Part shown: piece after piece, positions 57,691 through 64,000 of the stretch | How positions within the stretch are numbered: the stretch's first letter is position 1 | How the letters are laid out: the number at the start of each line of letters is the position of its first letter | Origin: Selaginella moellendorffii | Lineage: Eukaryota; Streptophyta; Lycopodiopsida; Selaginellales; Selaginellaceae | Direction: 5' to 3' | NCBI RefSeq assembly: GCF_000143415.4 | Contig: NW_003314303.1 | Location: 565,789-629,788, forward strand | Length of the DNA stretch: 64,000 nt | Translations under genes and position numbers: made by a program | The notes under the pieces: model-generated | The model's input: only the letters and a program-made list of their open reading frames with translations | Told to the model about the DNA's origin: nothing | Databases searched by the model: none

Positions 57691-58829
57691 CCTTAAGTTA
57701 ATCTACAATTGTAACTCTGCGAACTCTTGGCAGTGGTTGAGAGATGAGGAAGAACTCAAAAAAAATCAAAGCACAAGCCATCCCACCCTTGCCCAGCATT
57801 CCAACTCTCAAAATTCCCAATACTTCCCAATCACTAATCTGGCTCACAAACTAATGAGCCAACACTTGCTCATCCAATGTGTTGTGGGTAGTTGGATTAT
57901 ACTGTTGAAAAATGGGCGAAATGAGCTTGATTCTCAACCGGCGACACTTTAGTGACCTCTTACGCACTGTAGTGAGCTCCATCCCAACATGTTTATATCC
58001 CTCAGAGTAACAGTGATGTTGGTAACTCTCAAGATCTAGAGGCCTTTGATCTTCTTAGCAGCAGTCTTGAACTCCTTGTTGCCAACATAAGGAGAAGCTA
58101 AAGGGAAACAAATGATAGGGATGATTTTCTTCGTGGAAAGATTTACATTCAATTTCTTGTTGGTGATATCATATGCCCAAAAAGTTGTCAGTGATGTAGT
58201 GCTCTGGCATGCTAATGGCTTGGACTACATGGTAAAATAAACTTGCATAATGAGAAAGTTCACAACTTTTCATTTTCCTCTTAGTTTGTGTGTTATAACT
58301 CCTCCACACCAACATTCACTTTATCCACTAAAACTCTGGAAAAGATGAAGACATTGTTTGCTCTCATTGGCTCTAGCTCTGTGTCCACTCTTGAAGAATT
58401 AGATGCTCACTTAAAAAGGGAAATTAAAATTAAAATTGACATATTTAGAAAAGGAAATATTTATTATATTTTAAAGAAAGTTAATACCTTGGATGATAGA
58501 ATAGTTTAGAACATCCAAGCATATTTTAAGTACTAGTATTTGCCCAGCCAATGCTGGGTAGTTGGCAAAGCCTCTCAATCTTACTAACATATTTTTGTGA
58601 GAATTTGCTCACATCTCATAATTTCCTTGTGAGATGATTCTTTTATTTTTAGCACCAGTCTATTGTTATCCATTGGGCCATAGGGAAAATTAAAAAGTAA
58701 ACAAAGTTTATTGTAGTTTTTTTTTATGTTTTAAGGTGTAGTAGGACAGAAGTTAGTTAATATAAAGCTTCTTTATATATAGTATTGATGGTGAATGTTG
58801 ATGAATTGAATGGAATTAAGCAGCCTTGT
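57691..58829. other. AT-rich spacer left of the solo LTR
   Basis: No gene recognised. The Helitron to the right was continuous with this DNA before the LTR inserted at 58830, so part of this stretch may be Helitron 3' non-coding sequence; no CTRR-type end or hairpin could be fixed by eye. Confidence 0.4.
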
Positions 58830-59989
58830 TGTCGTGAATGTGACTTCGGGTATCGAAAGTTACCTGTCGGCTAGTCCTTACAGACACTCTTACCTTATTG
58901 CCACGATGGCAAGAGGTCGGTATTGCTGGACCCGTTATCAGTCTTCGCCTAAGCTAGTTGAGAAACTGGTCCTCACGTGTGCACTTGACCAGATGAGCAT
59001 AAGGAAGGAATTCCTAAGTGTCTATTTAGTCAAGCATACTTGACCTGGTTAGAGAAACTCATTCGTTGACTTGCACTTGCTAGTGTTGGGAACCCCCGCG
59101 ATATTGAGCTTTGTCCCTCAATATCGCTAGATGATAGCTTACCATGTCTGCCAAACACCCTCGCTATCATGCCCTTTGTGTTAGTCTCATTTCGGTCCTA
59201 AATGCTATTTCTGGAAAGTGTCTAGATTTGCTCATTTGGCATATCTACGGAATGTAGAGATCGGCTCGAACACAATGGTGTTCGTCCCGTGTCTAAATTC
59301 ACAATCTAAGGACATTCCATATTTAGTAAGTTTTGAGCTTGTCCCAGAGACTAACTCCTGGTACTAAGGGAGGCTTGGGGTGAAAGCCCAAAGCATGTGT
59401 TCCTCAAGGGGGGGGGGGGGGGGGGGGGGGGGCTATGGGGGGTTCCAAATGTATAGTAGGGATAGTGGGTAGGTCGGGCATGGCCGACCAACCTGAGGCA
59501 TAGTCTAGCTCCCGCTTGCGTGCCTGTCCTTGTTCTGCGTCCGGCTTGGGTCTAAGCCCAAGTTCCATTCCATGCTAGCTGGTGGAGTACCCATATCCCC
59601 ACGTTAGGCCACCGGTATGCTGAAATAGCGCCAGACTCCGTTTGGCTCCGTTTTGCGTGTTGGTCCTGGCATTGGGATGCTGGTTGCTCCAGGACTGTTC
59701 CAAGTTGCTCCGGGCTCCTGTCCCTTCGCTCCTTGGGCTATATGCTCGGGAGTTGCTCCATGGTCCGGTTCCATCACTCCTTGGCATCACGCTTGGGAGT
59801 TTGGCACCGTTCCTTCGTTCAGTGGCCCAAGGCCCTGAACCTCGGGTTCCTATGGATATGTGGCACGGACACGTGGTATGTGACACGTGGCATCTGTCAC
59901 GTGGCACAAAGAGGGTTTAGGTTCCGCTTCGTGGTGTTATCCTATGGTAAATCACTATAGGATAAAGGGTCAAAACCACATGTGCTACA
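58830..59989 (+). mobile_element. Solo LTR, family R1, in the 3' end of a Helitron
   Basis: 1,160 bp, from TGTCGTGAATGTGACTTC to ACCACATGTGCTACA, with target duplication CTTGT (58825-58829 and 59990-59994). It contains a 25-base uninterrupted G run (59408-59432), the longest among the R1 copies here, and the CACGTGG cluster near 59850-59905. Confidence 0.96.
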
Positions 59990-59999
59990 CTTGTGTATG

Positions 60000-61316
60000 A
60001 GTTGTGTCAAGTCAAATTGCAAGTTGTTGTGGTGATGTGCATCTTGAGAGTGCAACATAGAGATGCCCGTGGGTAAAGACTGGCTGGGGTAAGTAGATGC
60101 CTACACGATCAAATGTTTGACCTTGGCATTTTGAAATTGTTAAGCAGTATCCAAGACGAAGAGAAAATTATTTTCGAGACATATGGAATGGAACATTTGA
60201 ATCAGAGGGTGTTAAGTTAATGCGTGGGATAAAAGTTCTAGTACCTTTAAATTCACCTGTAATTATTTCACAGTCCAAAACTTTAGGTGAAGTTTTCTTG
60301 ACCATTAGTCGAGTTCCATTGCATAATCCAATTGTTGGAGACATATTTCTCAGAAGAATAACTATACAACCTTCTTTTAGTATCAATTTGTGTGGTGGTA
60401 GTCCAGAGGGAGTGATAGAGTTTAGAAATTCAATTGGGAAATCTTCAGGGTGTTCAACATCAACAGAGTCAATGCTAGTATAAGTTTGAGGTGGACCTAG
60501 TAATTGAGAGATGATATTGTTGTTAATTGAAAATTTATCATCATTGAGAGGTGTTAAAATGGCTCTATTTGCTGCAATTTAAACATTTGAAATATCTTCG
60601 ATACATGGGAATACAAAATCAATAATAGAGGTACTTCTAATTAGTTCTGAAGGAAGAAGGATAGAATCAAGTGGTAAAATAGGGTTTTGTGTGTAATTAT
60701 TTCCATCACCGACTTTCAATAGCCATTCTACCCAGTCTGGGAACTTGGGGCCAAGCCGCATATTTATTTGCAATTGAAACTTTCTAAATAGATTCCATAG
60801 ACTATTCATTCTTACAGATGTGGAAACAATTTGTGCTCGATGACTGTGTGGGACAACTGGTAATGTTTGACGGAAGTCACCACTTGTAACAATAACAATG
60901 CCACCGAATGGAGAATTATTCTGTTTTAAGTCTTGTAGGCAGCGGTCAATAGCTGAAAAGGCAAGTGTATGAACCATACTAATTTCATCCCAAATAAACA
61001 CTTGTATTGCTTTCATAGATCTACCGGCATTGTTATTAGGTGTTAAACCAGAAACAGATATATCATTAATTGGAACTGGTAACTTAAAGGTTGTATGGGA
61101 TGTTTGTCCATTGTGTAGTAGTGTGCTTGCAATGCCTGTCCATGCCATACAAACCACTTTTTTATTGTAGAACTCAAAATATTTTACCATTGTATTTAAT
61201 AAATATGTTTTATCAGTACCACCAGGGCCATCAATAAAAATAAAACGGTTGGTATCGGTCGGGCACTCGACAATATTAACAATTTCATTGAATATAGTTA
61301 ATTGTTCAACATTCAA
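60000..61316 (-). pseudogene. Helitron Pif1-like helicase domain
   Basis: From 61316: MNVEQLTIFNEIV, then Walker A as GPGGTDKTYLLNT (canonical GPGGTGKT, here Gly to Asp), CMAWTGIASTLL, Walker B as VFIWDEISMV, and GDFRQTLPVVP. After a gap PRINLTP, then FHMSRK, a TAA, and [18 protein letters not shown], ending [18 protein letters not shown] near 60020. Helicase motifs I, II, III, V and VI are thus present, with at least two interruptions and a Walker A substitution. Confidence 0.9.
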
Positions 61317-62279
61317 GTTTCTAATATAATGGTAAATTTTTGTATATGAATAGTTGCAATTTAGTATTGGTTGAATAGAGGTATTTAGGATTGGGATAGG
61401 TAAATTGTATGATTAATTTGTTTTACCATGTATTTTCATTCTTGAGTTAATGTCTATTAGAGCAAGTTTATATCTGCATACAATATTTGTTCTACCAAAA
61501 TCTTCAAAGAGCTGATCCTTAAAAATATCCCAAAGATATGGTGGGTCTTGTGGATTGCAAAAAATACATATGAAAGTAAAGAGCTGACGCAATTGTGTAG
61601 GCATTTGAAAATTGCATGCTTCTTGTAAACAATTATACCACTCATTATCATCATCAAGAAGACCCATAGCAACAACAGTTTGTTGAAAGCTTTGGTAAGT
61701 TACATCATTAACTATTTTAATATTGTCAAAGGATGTTGCTCCACTTTTATGAAGAAGAATAATACGTAAGTGGTACAACTCGGTATTTAGAGGAGATACT
61801 GAGTATAGTTGAGGAATAACCTTTTTGTTTTCAACGTTGCCATACATTAGCAGATTTATTGAAAACATAATGTAAAGGTATTTCAACGTAGGTATATTGT
61901 CTTGCATTCAGATCATGAATATTGAGTTCGAACCATTTTATTAGCATTGTTCCATTACGTGCTGCTCTTTGCAAGGCATTGTGCTCCGAGCCTTCTGTAA
62001 AATACACATTTTGGAAGTTAGGAAGATGTACAGGCAGACGTATTATAGGGTGTGAGTGTCCATGCATTTTAAATTTAAATATCCTCCAAATAGCTTCCGG
62101 TGCTGAAATGTATCGAGTATTTATAAAATTCGTGATTTCATCCTAGTTTAATACGTTTGCAGATTGAGTAGCTCTTTGGACTTGAATGGTTGCACAGTCA
62201 TATCCTTTATAAACATATTGAAAGAGATACTTAATACTTTTAATTGATGCACATATTTCTATATTTATATGGCTTTGTA

Positions 62280-63871
62280 TTTTTTACATAAATATTTATT
62301 ATATGGGACTGAAGTTTTTGGGATAGTTTTTGAAGCATTTTTTGTTTTCCATACATGGACTTTGAGGATTTAGTAATCCACATGGACCATGTATCATATG
62401 TGATGTGATTATTTCAAATAGTTTAGGCTCTGATAAAGAGTCAAGTAATTGAGTAGATACATATTGGTCAATAGTGTCATGGTCTTTAGTTTTACTTTTA
62501 TTATCTAATATGCCTAGGAAATGACAATGTGGCAAACCTCTTTTTTGGAACTCAATGACATATATAAATGCAATACATCTTCCAAAGATAATATTTTATG
62601 TAATATCATAGAGAAAATATTTTAGCTTCATGTTAAAAACCCTAGCAACTAAATCAGGTCGGTCTTCAGGTCCTTCATTAGGGTGTAGATTTTGTAATAT
62701 CTCAAGCCATTTAGGGTTGCAAGTGAAAGTTATGAAAATATCAGGTTTTGAGTGTTTTATTACAATTGCCATAGCATCTTGGTAATTTTGTTGTATAGCT
62801 CTTGGGCTTCCTGTAAAAGTAGAAGGTAAAATAACAATTTTTCCTGGTCGAGCATTTGCATCAGCAGCTTTGCCAGCAACATAATCCATCAAACCTGTAT
62901 AAAAATCAACTCTCATATTTTTTTGATTAGATCTATAGTATTGTAAATTGTTGCTTTCAATTTTAACATAGGCATCTACAATATATTGTTGGGTGAGTTT
63001 TCCAGCATGTAAAATTTGGTCATATGTAATTGTAGAGGTTGATAATGTTGAATCTCTTTTAGACAAACGATAGGCATAATATTGAAGGAGTGTTACATGC
63101 TTGTTAGAAGAAAGATTATCATGCCAAGCTCTATCTCCATGTGAAAAAAGTAATAGATAAACCATAGTGTAAGCAACCAAAGGGAACGACTTGAGAGACG
63201 ATCCATAAGGTTCAAATATAGAGGGAAAGGGCCCATGAACAAAAGTGCACCCCCTTTTCTAATCGGTTAAGGGTCTTGGGATAGTTGGAGTTAAGCGTCC
63301 TTGGGTTTGAATAGTACTGGGATGGGTGACCTCCCGGGAAGTCCAAACTCAGGAGCTTACACATAGGATCACAATTAGCATTTAAAATAGATATATATTG
63401 TGGTTTTGATGATTTTGGATGAATACATATTTCACGGTCAAAAGGTGGCACACCATCTTCACTTTGAAAAACTATTGCAACATCATTAGTTTGTGGAGTA
63501 TTATATCGATGATGGTCTGTGCCTTCATTTTTAATAAGCATATAAACTCCACGTAAATTGCTACCAGAAATAATAGTTCTTGAAATATTTTCCAGTTCCA
63601 ATTCATACATCATTCTAAAAGCTTGTGCATATGGATTAATATGTCAAAGTATCGTATCTAGTTGAAGCAGTAAATTATAATCATAGTTAATGTTAAAAGG
63701 GTTTTGTTTTCTAATATCAGTAGCCTCATTGGAGTCTAGCGTGTACAATTGACTATAGCTTGGATTTTGATGTATTGAAGGATGTTGTGCCATAATTTTG
63801 TGATAGATTTGTCCATGAATTCTATAGTAGTATGGACCATGACCTGTAAAAGTATCAATGCTAGCTCCCAT
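62280..63871 (-). pseudogene. Helitron Rep (HUH endonuclease) region
   Basis: Segments 63871-63644, 63613-63362, 63180-62596 and 62535-62299 contain GPYYYRIHGQIYH, FDREICIHPKSSKP, LLLFSHGDRAWHDNL, VTFTCNPKWLEI and RGLPHCHF. The coding line breaks exactly where the 194-bp LTR (63168-63361) lies: CDPM joins VYLLLFSHGD when it is removed. Other frame breaks remain. Confidence 0.88.
63168..63361 (+). mobile_element. Cassandra-like solo LTR with embedded 5S rRNA sequence
   Basis: A 194-bp insert starting TGTAAGC and ending GCTTACA, flanked by target duplication CATAG (63163-63167 and 63362-63366), inside the Helitron Rep frame. Bases 63287-63344 match the 3' half of plant 5S rRNA: GAGTTAAGCGTCC (box A region), AGTACTGGGATGGGTGACC and TCCCGGGAAGTCC (box C region). 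LTRs carrying 5S rRNA with its internal pol III promoter define the Cassandra TRIM family. The 5' part of the 5S is poorly preserved. Confidence 0.85.
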
Positions 63872-64000
63872 AGACGCGAAAGCAAGTGCACTATTATATT
63901 GTCTTATATTACTCTTGAAATTAGAGTGTTTGTGTGAGTTATATACAGAATACAGAAAAGGTGGTGATGGAATTATTGGAGGCAGGTAGACCTGTCCACT

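Larger units (their letters stand above)
59990..63900 (-). mobile_element. Decayed autonomous Helitron (Rep plus Pif1-like helicase)
   Basis: Minus strand, extending beyond the right edge. Order of remains: GPYYYRIHGQIYH (63.8 kb); VTFTCNPKWLEILQNL in 62596-63180, the Helitron_like_N signature; GLPHCHF at about 62520, the HUH motif; KYLFQYVYKGYD at about 62220 with the two Rep tyrosines; FKMHGHSHPIIRLPVHLPNF at about 62050; then the helicase. Helitrons replicate by rolling circle with a Rep-Hel protein. Frames are broken in several places (e.g. 60165, 61400, 62150, 62280, 62590), so this copy is dead. The terminal TC and CTRR ends were not located. A solo R1 LTR abuts the 3' coding end and a 5S-bearing LTR interrupts the Rep part. 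Confidence 0.9.

Noticed and set aside
63287-63344. Genuine 5S rRNA gene
   Set aside because: Only the promoter-bearing 3' part is well preserved and it sits within a short TG...CA element with target duplication.

Overview
Nuclear DNA of a seed-free vascular plant, most likely a lycophyte close to Selaginella. This is inference from several signs. Host-type genes have very short introns (53-66 nt). The gene families are plant ones: tau-class GSTs, a PSPG-box glycosyltransferase, a TRM/LONGIFOLIA protein and a carboxylesterase. Retroelements are primed by plant initiator tRNA-Met, and a TTTAGGG-type repeat is present. Nothing prokaryotic is seen.

Layout. 1-1.35 kb: a partial LTR and a Ty3/gypsy reverse-transcriptase relic with an internal micro-inversion. 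1.40-11.85 kb: the most unusual part, a 10.4-kb block bounded by 42-bp inverted repeats (3 mismatches). It holds two divergent multi-exon genes and about 18 copies of a 22-bp palindrome (arms ATGGCRTGTG / CACAYGCCAT) seen nowhere else in the window. Several copies form the core of ~50-nt introns just upstream of the 3' splice site, and two lie inside coding sequence. The rightward gene (5.33-10.71 kb) ends in an FCP1-like HAD domain and is interrupted by three in-frame TAG codons. 12.36-13.50 kb: a solo LTR with target-site duplication (TSD). 13.9-14.9 kb: a carboxylesterase pseudogene. 14.9-19.2 kb: AT-rich DNA with decayed LTR pieces. 19.3-26.1 kb: a host-gene island with a degenerate kinase-like protein, a CTD-type phosphatase, two tau GSTs and several GST scraps.

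27.26-42.7 kb is a three-level nest. A 7.0-kb non-coding LTR element (R1, 30316-37335, TSD CAAAA) lies inside a second non-coding LTR element (R2, 27771-42154, TSD CTTGG). R2 itself sits inside a third, related LTR (R3). 42.7-47.7 kb: remains of an unusual element that encodes a DDE integrase-like domain followed by a HECT-like C-terminus. 49.4-57.0 kb: a second host-gene island with two tau GSTs, a UDP-glycosyltransferase and a TRM/LONGIFOLIA gene. One GST is split by a TRIM retroelement with identical LTRs, and the TRM gene is split by another TRIM. 57.4-57.7 kb: a cupin relic. 58.83-59.99 kb: a solo R1 LTR with TSD. 60.0-64 kb: a decayed autonomous Helitron on the minus strand, into which a 194-bp Cassandra-like solo LTR carrying 5S rRNA sequence has inserted (TSD CATAG).

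The intact host genes point to a detoxification / secondary-metabolism neighbourhood (GSTs, glycosyltransferase, carboxylesterase relic) expanded by local duplication and eroded by mobile elements. No database search was possible; family names rest on motifs read by eye.
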